From assembly GCF_037935975.1 (NCBI RefSeq), contig NZ_CP149817.1:2976001-3040000 (forward strand): 64,000 nucleotides of DNA, given 5' to 3'. Positions within the stretch are counted from its first letter, which is position 1. Every line of letters starts with the position of its first letter. Position numbers and translations under genes: made by a program. The DNA comes from Teredinibacter turnerae (lineage in GTDB: Bacteria > Pseudomonadota > Gammaproteobacteria > Pseudomonadales > Cellvibrionaceae). This document shows positions 44,379 to 52,401 of the stretch, one piece after another. The notes beneath the pieces were generated by a model. It was not told the origin of the DNA, ran no database searches, and saw nothing but the letters and a program-made list of their open reading frames with translations.

Positions 44379-46031
44379 TTGAGTGTGAGTTATTTGGATC
44401 GCGAAAGCATGGAGTACGACGTTGTTGTCGTGGGTGCTGGCCCAGCTGGGTTAAGTGCTGCATGTCGCCTCAAACAGCTTGATCCGGAGCTAAGCGTTTG
44501 CGTAGTAGAAAAAGGCTCAGAAGTGGGAGCGCACATTTTATCAGGTGCCGTGTTTGAACCACGCGCACTCAGCGAACTTTTTCCCGATTGGGAAAAACGC
44601 GGCGCCCCCCTCCTAACACCCGTCGCGGACGATGCGATTTACCTGTTTAAGAGTGCGCAGGACGCGTGGAAGGTGCCAGCCATGCTCGCACCCAAAACGA
44701 TGCACAACACCGGTAATTACGTCATCAGCCTGGGGAATTTGTGCCGCTGGCTGGCGGAGCAGGCGGAGGAACTGGGCGTAGAAGTGTTTCCAGGTTTCGC
44801 CGCAGCAAGTCTTGCGATTGGTGATGACGGCGCGGTTAAAGGCGTCGTTACCAGTGATATGGGCGTATCTGCCGATGGCGAAAAAAAGGACAGCTACGTC
44901 GAAGGAATCGCCCTGCTCGCCCGCTACACGCTTCTCGCAGAGGGCTGTCGCGGCCATCTTGGAAAGCAGGCAATCGCCCAGTACGGTCTGGACGAACACT
45001 CAGAGCCGCAACACTACGGCCTTGGTATAAAGGAGCTCTGGAAAGTCGATCCAAAGAAACACAAACCCGGCCTGGTGGTACATACGGCGGGCTGGCCGCT
45101 GGCGGAGTCCAAAAGCGCAGGCGGTGGCTTTCTCTACCATCTGGAAGATAATCAGGTGGTAGTCGGTCTGATCACCGATCTCAGCTATAGCAATCCCTAT
45201 GTCAGCCCGTTTGACGAATTCCAGCGCTACAAACACCACCCGGTTATCAGCCAGTATCTAACCGGTGGAGAGCGCATTGCCTACGGCGCCAGAGCTATCA
45301 CCAAAGGTGGGCCGCAGTCGCTACCGCAATTGAGCTTCCCTGGCGGGATGCTCCTGGGTGACAATGGTGGCACGCTGAATTTTGCAAAAATCAAAGGCAG
45401 TCACACGGCCATGAAAAGCGGCATGGTGGCGGCCGAAGCTATTGCGGCGAGCCTTGCCGCCAGTGAGCCACAAACAACCCTGAAAGAATTTGACACGCGC
45501 TTTCGCGCGAGCTGGGCGTTCGCCGAGTTGCAGATGCAGCGCAATTTTGGCCCCGCGCAACACCGCTGGGGGAACTTATGGGGTGCAGCATACGCGTTTG
45601 TCGACATCAACCTTTTCGCTGGCAAGCTTCCGTGGACGCTGTCTGATCCACACCCGGACTATGATCGCCTGCGCACCACTCAAGAGAGCCGTCCGATAGC
45701 CTACCCCAAACCCGATGGCGTATTGAGTTTCGACAAATTATCGTCAGTGTATCTTTCAAACACTAATCACGAAGAAGATCAACCTTGTCATTTGCGCTTA
45801 AGTGATCCAGCTATTCCCGTAGCGCGCAACCTACCCCGGTACGACGAACCGGCGCAGCGCTATTGTCCCGCGGGTGTGTATGAAATCGTTGAGAACGCAA
45901 ACGGGAAAGCGTTGCAAATCAACGCGCAAAACTGCGTACATTGCAAAACGTGCGACATTAAAGACCCTGCGCAAAACATAACCTGGGTGACGCCAGAAGG
46001 CGGTGGCGGACCCAATTACCCCAACATGTAA
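44379..46031 (+). CDS. Electron transfer flavoprotein-ubiquinone oxidoreductase
   Basis: 550 aa. The FAD dinucleotide-binding motif VVVGAGPAGLSAACRL is at the N-terminus and the membrane-associated quinone region is in the middle. The C-terminal 4Fe-4S cluster is marked by the cysteines in RYCPAGVYE and NCVHCKTCDIKDP, ending GGGGPNYPNM as in the family. It passes electrons from reduced EtfAB into the quinone pool. The start is a GTG after AGAGGAGATTGA. It is divergent from etfBA, so the module covers the whole route from flavoprotein to quinone. Confidence 0.96.
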   Translation: MSVSYLDRESMEYDVVVVGAGPAGLSAACRLKQLDPELSVCVVEKGSEVGAHILSGAVFEPRALSELFPDWEKRGAPLLTPVADDAIYLFKSAQDAWKVPAMLAPKTMHNTGNYVISLGNLCRWLAEQAEELGVEVFPGFAAASLAIGDDGAVKGVVTSDMGVSADGEKKDSYVEGIALLARYTLLAEGCRGHLGKQAIAQYGLDEHSEPQHYGLGIKELWKVDPKKHKPGLVVHTAGWPLAESKSAGGGFLYHLEDNQVVVGLITDLSYSNPYVSPFDEFQRYKHHPVISQYLTGGERIAYGARAITKGGPQSLPQLSFPGGMLLGDNGGTLNFAKIKGSHTAMKSGMVAAEAIAASLAASEPQTTLKEFDTRFRASWAFAELQMQRNFGPAQHRWGNLWGAAYAFVDINLFAGKLPWTLSDPHPDYDRLRTTQESRPIAYPKPDGVLSFDKLSSVYLSNTNHEEDQPCHLRLSDPAIPVARNLPRYDEPAQRYCPAGVYEIVENANGKALQINAQNCVHCKTCDIKDPAQNITWVTPEGGGGPNYPNM

Positions 46032-46046
46032 AAGCCTGTGACAATG

Positions 46047-46709
46047 CTAAGGTTCACGCCCACTGAGCATTTGCGCATAGCGCACAGAGGCTTTCTGGTA
46101 TATCTCGGCCGCCTGGCTTGCTCTGGCGAACAGGCGTTGGTTAGCCGTGGCAGTAACCGTATCAATATGAGCACCAGTGACAACATCCAACACAACGATT
46201 TGGAACACTGCGGTATCGCGACCAAAACGCGCCTGCTCAGGAAGCGAGGCTGACTCGCTATATTCGCGCCAGGTATTTTTGGCGTTGGTGTACTCGAATA
46301 GCTGCGGAATCAAGGCGACTTGCGCACCGTTAAGGCGAGCTGCCAATAGGGCTTCCTGTTGGTTTAAATCCACTTTGGCAATGCTCAGGTTAGGAAAATC
46401 ATGACGCAACGCCTGCTCCAGTGCCTGATGTAAGGCTGTGCGCGCACGCGGCATGCTAGTGTGCTTGTCATCCAAGACATGGGGGAACTGCGGCCGCGCA
46501 AGAAATAACCGGGTGTTGAGAGGCAAGCGCCACACATTACTTCTCAGCACCGCCTGTTGGTCTTTCAAGTGCATATGCTGGAGCCCAGTGCCAACCAAAT
46601 GCCCGGTATACGCGGCGGTACAACCGCTTAACACCAGCGCAGCAATTACCAGGGAGGCTACCCTGCACACCAAGCGCGGTAAGTATGTCAATTTAATGGA
46701 CTCAGGCAT
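46047..46709 (-). CDS. Putative lipoprotein, possibly DUF4823
   Basis: 220 aa. The leader ends at a lipobox LSGC with Cys 30. The mature part has alternating strands (LNTRLFLARPQF; VDLNQQEALLAARLNGAQVALIPQLFEY; FQIVVLDVVTGAHIDTVTATANQ), similar to the DUF4823 lipoproteins of pseudomonads. I give that family tentatively. Convergent with the ETF-QO gene: the two coding regions end 16 bp apart and no terminator fits between. Function is unknown. Confidence 0.7.
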   Translation of the reverse strand: MPESIKLTYLPRLVCRVASLVIAALVLSGCTAAYTGHLVGTGLQHMHLKDQQAVLRSNVWRLPLNTRLFLARPQFPHVLDDKHTSMPRARTALHQALEQALRHDFPNLSIAKVDLNQQEALLAARLNGAQVALIPQLFEYTNAKNTWREYSESASLPEQARFGRDTAVFQIVVLDVVTGAHIDTVTATANQRLFARASQAAEIYQKASVRYAQMLSGREP

Positions 46710-46776
46710 CGCATGTTAATTCCTGTGATAACAGGATAAGTATCGGCCAATTGGCCAGAGTATTTAGAGAGTATTT

Positions 46777-47646
46777 ATGGCTACATCCATCGGACAGTTT
46801 CTGCAACTGGAAAGGCTCGATACGAACTTGTTCCGCAACATCCATCACCGCGAAAACTTTATGGGTACCCTGTTTGGTGGACAGGTGCTGGCGCAAGCGC
46901 TCATGGCGTGCACCAAAACCATCGACGACCCGAACTTGCTCCCGCACTCCTTACACGCCTATTTTCTGCGCGCGGGCAAGAGTGCCGACCCGGTAATATA
47001 CGACGTAGAGATGGTGCGAGACGGGCAATCCATTCGCAGCAGGCGCGCTGTGGCCCGCCAATACGGGAAACCGATTTTTAATATGTCGGCCTCGTTTCAC
47101 CAACTAGAAGAGGGCTACCACCATCAGGAAGCGATGCCAGAGGGCATTGCTAGCCCGGAAGAGCTGCTAAAGACTGCCAATCCAATCGTACACGATCACC
47201 ACATCCCACCGAGCGACAACCGCGCGGGCGCCTTTAACCCGCTTGAGATACTGCCACTGGACGGTGTTTCCTGCGACACAACAGAAGTAAGAGCACCACG
47301 GGCGATGTTTTGGATGCGAGCAAAAGAGCGGCTCTCTGACGAGTGCATTGAACATTACTGCACACTTGCGTTCGCATCTGACTTAGGCTTGTTAGCAACA
47401 ACGCTGCTTCCCCACAATACATCGTTGTTCACCGGTGAGATCATCGCCGCCAGTATCGACCACGCAATGTGGTTCCATTCACGAGAATTCCGGGCAGATG
47501 ACTGGCTGTTGTGCACAACATACAGCCCTTGGGCCGGCAACGCCCGCGGCTTCGCGCACGGTAGCATCTTTACCCGCAACGGCCGGTTGATTTTATCAAC
47601 GTGCCAGGAGGGGCTAATACGACCCAATCACCAGCCAGCAGCGTAA
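46777..47646 (+). CDS. tesB: Acyl-CoA thioesterase II
   Basis: 289 aa, double hot-dog fold. The first hot dog starts FRNIHHRENFMGTLFGGQVLAQAL and continues SLHAYFLRAGKSADPVIYDVEMVRDGQSIRSRRA. The second has FASDLGLLATTLLPH (catalytic Asp), SIDHAMWFHSREFRADDWLL and ARGFAHGSIFTRNGRLILSTCQEGLIR. It hydrolyses medium- and long-chain acyl-CoA in the cytoplasm. Close to the ETF genes, but not obviously coregulated. Confidence 0.96.
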   Translation: MATSIGQFLQLERLDTNLFRNIHHRENFMGTLFGGQVLAQALMACTKTIDDPNLLPHSLHAYFLRAGKSADPVIYDVEMVRDGQSIRSRRAVARQYGKPIFNMSASFHQLEEGYHHQEAMPEGIASPEELLKTANPIVHDHHIPPSDNRAGAFNPLEILPLDGVSCDTTEVRAPRAMFWMRAKERLSDECIEHYCTLAFASDLGLLATTLLPHNTSLFTGEIIAASIDHAMWFHSREFRADDWLLCTTYSPWAGNARGFAHGSIFTRNGRLILSTCQEGLIRPNHQPAA

Positions 47647-47710
47647 ATCCTGTATGCCAGTGTCGGCGTGACTATACTGATGTTAAGCAAATTTGAGGAA
47701 CAGTCAGATC

Positions 47711-48043
47711 ATGAGCCGAGTTTTAATCGCCGACGCAATCACCCACCTTGAGGATCTACTACAGGCGTTGACCAACGCCTATTGGGAAACCAGCGAAATA
47801 CACCGCAAGGACTGCGTTTTCGATCTCGTCACTGTAATTTACGGCGAACTGAACGAGCTGGCAAAACTCAGCTATGCCGACCACGAAATGACATATGAAC
47901 CTATTACGGCCGCTTTTCATAACAGCGAGACAAATCTACGCACCATTCGCAACAATATTGATACCTGGTTTCCTCGCAATGCCACGGCTGCGCAGCTTCA
48001 ACGCAGTATTCCACCTGTCAACGCGCTTTTCGAGTTTGTGTAG
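47711..48043 (+). CDS. Unknown 110-aa helical protein
   Basis: Not recognised. All-helical, cytoplasmic, with aromatic-rich segments (TNAYWETSEIHRKDCVFDLVTVIYGELNELAKLSY; TNLRTIRNNIDTWFPRN). The ATG at 47711 is preferred, with GAGGA about 11 bp upstream; the open frame begins earlier at a TTG that contains that ribosome site. It follows tesB by about 65 bp on the same strand and may share its transcript. Confidence 0.6.
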   Translation: MSRVLIADAITHLEDLLQALTNAYWETSEIHRKDCVFDLVTVIYGELNELAKLSYADHEMTYEPITAAFHNSETNLRTIRNNIDTWFPRNATAAQLQRSIPPVNALFEFV

Positions 48044-48282
48044 CGGGCTGGCAAATGAACGACACTGCCATCGATGTCAGCAATACTCATGGCGCTAAAC
48101 AACGACAATTCTATTTAAAAATGTTTTAAAAGCGGAGAAAAGTACGCTGGCATAACGCGAGAATTCACCAATACTTAAATTACTGGTGGCAATCATCCCC
48201 CCCAAGTCTGTTGCCACCAGTAGAGCTTTCTCAAGCTCGTTGAGGATATTAAGTCCTTAATGTTTCACTCCTAATGGTCCTG

Positions 48283-48320
48283 GCCCGGTGTTCTCCCCCC
48301 AGAAACACCGGGCTTTTTTT
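48283..48320 (+). terminator. Rho-independent terminator before the trmH 3' end
   Basis: GCCCGGTGTT (48283-48292) pairs with AACACCGGGC (48304-48313) followed by seven T residues. It ends transcription from the left; trmH arrives from the right. Confidence 0.88.
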
Positions 48321-49005
48321 ATTCGAGACGCGCTTGCTCGGCCTTAAACCATGCGGATAAATTCTCCACTTCACCGTCCTCGCGCACTGGCGGATACTCA
48401 ACACCATTGTCATCGCACCATTGGGCCAACACGGGATGCGCCCAGCGGAAAAACCGCGCGCGGTACACCTCCGCCGTCAAACGAGGTTGGTCGTATAAGC
48501 CGGCCTGTTGGCGCTGGTGCTGGGCCTCCATCAGAATAATGGCTGCCGCCACCGACACGTTGAACGATTCAACCATACCGACCATAGGTACAGTCACATT
48601 GAAATCGACCGCCGCCGCAGCTTCAAGGCTCACTCCTTTTACCTCCGCCCCCAAAACAAGAGCCGTAGGTTTGGTGTAATCCACACTGCGGTACTCAACG
48701 GTATTGTCGCCCAAATTGGCAGCAACCAGCTGAAAACCTTGTCTTTTAAGGTCGGCAACCGGGGTGCTAATGCTCGAATGGTGCTGCATTGCAACCCACT
48801 TTTCAGCACTCGCCGAAGTGCCACTGTATGTCTGGTACCCATCTTCCGGCATCACACAATGCATGGTGTCGATACCTACCGCGTCACATGTTCTAGTGAT
48901 TGCTGACAGGTTGCGCCCTTTGTGGACTTCATCAGTGATAACAGTGAGGTCTGGTTGACGCTTGTTGAGAACAGCAGTAATACGTTGAAATCTTTCGGGA
49001 GTCAT
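48319..49005 (-). CDS. trmH: tRNA (guanosine(18)-2'-O)-methyltransferase
   Basis: 228 aa, matching E. coli TrmH along its length: MTPERFQRITAVLNKRQPDLTVITDEVHKGRNLSAITRTCDAVG at the N-terminus and the SPOUT knot motifs LVLGAEVKGVS and VPMVGMVESFNVSVAAAIILM. The C-terminal extension FRWAHPVLAQWCDDNGVEYP is also shared. It methylates the ribose of G18 in the D-loop of tRNA. The ATG at 49005 aligns with the E. coli start; the frame upstream to 49050 is not supported. Confidence 0.95.
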   Translation of the reverse strand: MTPERFQRITAVLNKRQPDLTVITDEVHKGRNLSAITRTCDAVGIDTMHCVMPEDGYQTYSGTSASAEKWVAMQHHSSISTPVADLKRQGFQLVAANLGDNTVEYRSVDYTKPTALVLGAEVKGVSLEAAAAVDFNVTVPMVGMVESFNVSVAAAIILMEAQHQRQQAGLYDQPRLTAEVYRARFFRWAHPVLAQWCDDNGVEYPPVREDGEVENLSAWFKAEQARLE

Positions 49006-49611
49006 GGTGGTCGGGTTTCTTACAATATTTTTCGCGATATTTTGGTGCAACCCAAATCAAAAAGTCTATCCATTCATCGCACTAATATGACAGATCGAAT
49101 AGATAATGCGCCAAAATACACAATTATTTTGTCCACAATTCCTGTGGATAAGTTAGTGGAAAGTTCGGGTGAAAACACCTCCAAGACCGCTGGTTACGTC
49201 ACACCTATCAGATTGATCAATATTTGATCTATTTTATTTTATCTTTTAAAATCAATATCTTGCGCTTTTTTTTTAAGGCAGGTAGACATTTTTTCTAGCT
49301 GGGTGTGGAATTTTGCGCCCATTTCGGTGCACGGACCTTTGGTGTGAATAACACGTTAGTCCATCCTCACCGCCTACCCCCCATAGTAACAGAATTGAAA
49401 TATATCAAGTGCCAGTCGATTATCGAAATAGCACGCCGTTCAGCGATAGCCTGTGCCATAGAATTTGTTGAGATTAAGACAAAGGCTACTAAAAATTTCG
49501 GTTTTAACGCTAATGCACCATTTTAAATTGGTCGAGGGCACCCATTTATGACGCTAATCCAGTACAATGGCCGACCCGATTTAGCTACCCAGTAAAAACT
49601 CGGATTTCACC
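49006..49611. other. Intergenic region between trmH and the DAHP synthase gene
   Basis: 606 bp between divergent genes. I found no gene, hairpin terminator or aromatic-amino-acid attenuator (no leader peptide rich in Tyr, Phe or Trp). A T-run of nine at about 49267 is the only low-complexity feature. Confidence 0.45.
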
Positions 49612-50679
49612 ATGTCCAACTTTGAAGATTTAAATGTGGTTTCACAAGAAGTGTTGATTACACCGGCGCAGCTCCAAGACGAGCTGCCTATGAGTGATAC
49701 CGCCGCGGAAACTGTCAGAATTGGCCGCGAGACGGTACGCAAGATTCTCGACCGGGAGGACCCCCGCCTGATTGTGGTGGTAGGCCCCTGCTCCATTCAC
49801 GACACAGACGCGGCGATGGACTATGCGCGCCGCCTCAAAGTGCTTGCCGAGAAGGTGCAGGATACGCTTTATATCGTTATGCGCGTGTATTTTGAGAAGC
49901 CGCGCACCACGACCGGGTGGAAAGGGTTAATTAATGACCCTTATATGAATGATTCATTTAAGATTACCGACGGGCTGCATGTTGGCCGCAAATTGTTGCT
50001 CGACATCGCAGAGCTAGGTTTGCCCGCGGCCACTGAAGCACTCGACCCCATTTCGCCTCAGTATTTGCAAGAGCTTATTTCTTGGAGTGCGATTGGCGCT
50101 CGCACCACCGAGTCGCAAACACACCGCGAAATGGCCAGCGGTCTATCATCCGCCGTCGGTTTTAAAAACGGTACAGATGGCAGCCTGACTGTCGCAATAA
50201 ATGCATTGCAATCCGTCTCGAGTCCGCACCGCTTTCTCGGTATCAATAAAGATGGTCGTGTCTCAGTCATTACTACCCGAGGCAACAGCTATGGCCATGT
50301 GGTATTGCGCGGTGGCGCAGGCAAGCCGAACTATGATTCGGTGAGCGTCGCCATGTGCGAGCAGGAACTCGTTGACGCCAAAGTACCCAACAACATTATG
50401 ATCGACTGTTCGCACGCCAACTCAAACAAGAACCACGAGTTGCAGCCGTTAGTACTCGATAACGTCGCAAACCAGATTATGGAAGGCAACAAATCGATTG
50501 TGGGCGCAATGATTGAAAGCAACCTGGGGTCAGGAAACCAGAAAATTCCTGACGACCTGAATGAGCTCACTTATGGCATTTCAGTAACCGACGCCTGTGT
50601 CGATTGGGACACCACAGAGAAAATGTTGCTTGGCACCGCCGAAAAACTGCGCTCCGTGTTACCTAACCGCAACAGCTAA
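49612..50679 (+). CDS. 3-deoxy-7-phosphoheptulonate synthase, class I
   Basis: 355 aa. Metal and substrate motifs: LIVVVGPCSIHDTDAAMDYARRL, MRVYFEKPRTTTGWKGLINDP, GARTTESQTHREMASGLS, GFKNGTDGSLTVAINA, MIDCSHANSNKNHE and MIESNLGSGNQ. It condenses phosphoenolpyruvate with erythrose 4-phosphate, the first step of the shikimate pathway. It belongs to the AroF/G/H group; I cannot say which amino acid inhibits it, so no symbol is given. It is monocistronic, followed by a 9-bp hairpin. Confidence 0.96.
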   Translation: MSNFEDLNVVSQEVLITPAQLQDELPMSDTAAETVRIGRETVRKILDREDPRLIVVVGPCSIHDTDAAMDYARRLKVLAEKVQDTLYIVMRVYFEKPRTTTGWKGLINDPYMNDSFKITDGLHVGRKLLLDIAELGLPAATEALDPISPQYLQELISWSAIGARTTESQTHREMASGLSSAVGFKNGTDGSLTVAINALQSVSSPHRFLGINKDGRVSVITTRGNSYGHVVLRGGAGKPNYDSVSVAMCEQELVDAKVPNNIMIDCSHANSNKNHELQPLVLDNVANQIMEGNKSIVGAMIESNLGSGNQKIPDDLNELTYGISVTDACVDWDTTEKMLLGTAEKLRSVLPNRNS

Positions 50680-50694
50680 CAATCAGCCCCCTCC

Positions 50695-50736
50695 CTGGTC
50701 TCGGTACCGCGTGTTTCGAGACCAGCGTTCTCTTTT
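50695..50736 (+). terminator. Probable terminator after the DAHP synthase gene
   Basis: CTGGTCTCG (50695-50703) pairs with CGAGACCAG (50717-50725), then CGTTCTCTTTT, a weak T-tract. The remainder up to 51046 has no gene. Confidence 0.65.
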
Positions 50737-51046
50737 GCCGCCAGATTGTTGGCGCCCCCCCCCAAAGACAACACCTTCCAGACAACCCGGTTCACGCTCT
50801 GTTGACGCAAGAAACCAGGTTTGATCCAGTCTAAACAATGATCATTTTTTTGAATTACTCGACATTTTTTCTCAGTGCAAAGGTGGAATTTTTAACCGAG
50901 CACTGGTACTTTTAAACTATCGTTTGGCGCAAATCACACACTCAATAGAAAGCGCCTACGGTTTGGCCTATGCGCTTCGCGCTATGATGGACAGTGTCAC
51001 TGCATGGATTGCGTAATCTTCTCATTCGCACCAAGGCAGTCCGTGT

Positions 51047-51448
51047 ATGCACAATCTGGCTACAAAAGAAAACGCGCTTACAACCACGTCAAAACAGAGC
51101 GACTCCCGCTACGACTCCCTCTCTCAATGGTTTGAAATTCGCTCCGTCGCAATGGCTGGCTTCGATTATGTGTTTGCGCCAATGGCCATGTGTAATCAGA
51201 TTAACGAGTTAATATCGCTGCAGGAGTTTTTGATTAATGCACAAGCGATGCTCGGCTCGGAGCCGCAAAGAACGATTCTGGTCGGTTTCGAATATGATGA
51301 ACAAAACAATTTATTGCTCGACAGGTACGACGTGGAGTGGCTGAACGATATGATTGTCGATTGCCGTCGAACCACGGTTAACGGGTGCTCTCAATTCGAA
51401 TTTATGGAAACCCTGTTCGACCACAGCGAGAACCTTGTCGTAATTTAG
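51047..51448 (+). CDS. Unknown 133-aa protein
   Basis: Not recognised. The N-terminal 25 residues are polar and low in structure. The rest mixes helices (NQINELISLQEFLINAQAML) and strands (RTILVGFEYDEQNNLLLDRYDVEWLNDMIVD). No signal peptide or membrane helix. The ribosome site (AAGG about 10 bp before the ATG) is weak, so translation start is uncertain. It ends in a bidirectional terminator shared with nfuA. Confidence 0.55.
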   Translation: MHNLATKENALTTTSKQSDSRYDSLSQWFEIRSVAMAGFDYVFAPMAMCNQINELISLQEFLINAQAMLGSEPQRTILVGFEYDEQNNLLLDRYDVEWLNDMIVDCRRTTVNGCSQFEFMETLFDHSENLVVI

Positions 51449-51481
51449 CCGCACCAGCCAAGATGTCAAACCCCATAAAAA

Positions 51482-51507
51482 AACCGGCACAGCGCCGGTT
51501 TTTTTAT
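51482..51507. terminator. Bidirectional terminator between the 133-aa gene and nfuA
   Basis: AACCGGC (51482-51488) pairs with GCCGGTT (51494-51500), with an A-tract before and seven T after. Confidence 0.9.
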
Positions 51508-51548
51508 GGAAGAATGCTCAAGCAAACCCGGTTTTGTGATTCTGCACG

Positions 51549-52133
51549 CTAGTAATAGGCGTTGCTCTTATCGCTGTGATCAGTGACATCACGCACACCT
51601 GCAAGCTCCGGGATGCGCTCCATTAGCGTTTTCTCCACACCCTGCTTTAACGTCATATCGACAGCGCTACACCCCTGACAACCTCCGCCAAAACGCAAAA
51701 TCGCCATGCCCTCCTCGGTGAGACGCTCAAGACTCACGTTGCCGCCATGGGAAGCCAAGCCCGGGTTCACTTCGTTGTATAGCACGTAATTTATTTTATC
51801 TTCGATGGGGCTGTCATCTGAAATTTTTGGCATTTTCGAGTTGGGAGCACGGATCGTTAACTGCCCTCCCATTTTATCTGGCGCATAATCAACTTTGGCC
51901 TCATCGAGAAATGGCACACTGCGATCCTCGAAATACGCGTTAAAGCCGCTCAACTCCATTACATGGTCGGCCTCTTCAGCCTCCCCTGGCCGGCAGTAAG
52001 CAATGCAGGTTTCGGCCTGAGGCGTGCCAGGGTTTGAAACAAACATCCTGATGCCGATACCTTCACACGCCTGCTTTTCCAAAAGTTCGCGGAGGTAGGT
52101 TTGGGCAGAATCGGTAATCGTAACGTTGAGCAT
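51549..52133 (-). CDS. nfuA: Fe-S cluster biogenesis protein NfuA
   Basis: 194 aa, close to the 191 aa of E. coli NfuA. N-terminal degenerate A-type scaffold domain ([18 protein letters not shown]), C-terminal Nfu domain with the CxxC cluster motif [23 protein letters not shown]. It carries and transfers a 4Fe-4S cluster to client enzymes, especially under oxidative stress or iron limitation. The ATG at 52133 is supported by AAGG 6 bp upstream and by the family N-terminus. It is divergent from metH; the two start codons are 269 bp apart. Confidence 0.95.
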   Translation of the reverse strand: MLNVTITDSAQTYLRELLEKQACEGIGIRMFVSNPGTPQAETCIAYCRPGEAEEADHVMELSGFNAYFEDRSVPFLDEAKVDYAPDKMGGQLTIRAPNSKMPKISDDSPIEDKINYVLYNEVNPGLASHGGNVSLERLTEEGMAILRFGGGCQGCSAVDMTLKQGVEKTLMERIPELAGVRDVTDHSDKSNAYY

Positions 52134-52274
52134 GCAATACCTTAGAGCAGCAGTTAAAAGTCGCGGGTCGCCAAGCAATACCCTACTAATTTAGTTGGGT
52201 ATATTAACGAATCCAGGTGAGTAAGGGCAATAACTATCCTGGATAGACGTCGGAACCCCATCAATTACAATTAT

Positions 52275-52371
52275 ATCGGGCAAGATCCCTTCGCTGCACC
52301 CATCGACTGGTGCACCGTTAGGGCTTCTGGTACCATGCTTGCCCGATCTATATCAAAGTATTTTGATATAG
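52275..52371 (+). promoter_or_regulatory. Structured leader of metH, candidate cis-regulatory RNA
   Basis: Two perfect 10-bp stems side by side. P1 pairs ATCGGGCAAG (52275-52284) with CTTGCCCGAT (52338-52347) and encloses CCCT/AGGG (52287-52290 with 52320-52323), TGCACC/GGTGCA (52295-52300 with 52309-52314) and the palindrome TGGTACCA (52328-52335). The second pairs CTATATCAAA (52348-52357) with TTTGATATAG (52362-52371). The metH start codon is 30 bp further on. It does not show the cobalamin box or the SAH riboswitch core, so the class is not identified. Confidence 0.55.
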
Positions 52372-52401
52372 ATTTGCTAACGAAGATTCAAGGTGGAAGG
52401 C

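Noticed and set aside
52178-52401. Cobalamin or SAH riboswitch upstream of metH
   Set aside because: The cobalamin box and the SAH core sequences are not present. The structured leader is reported as unclassified.
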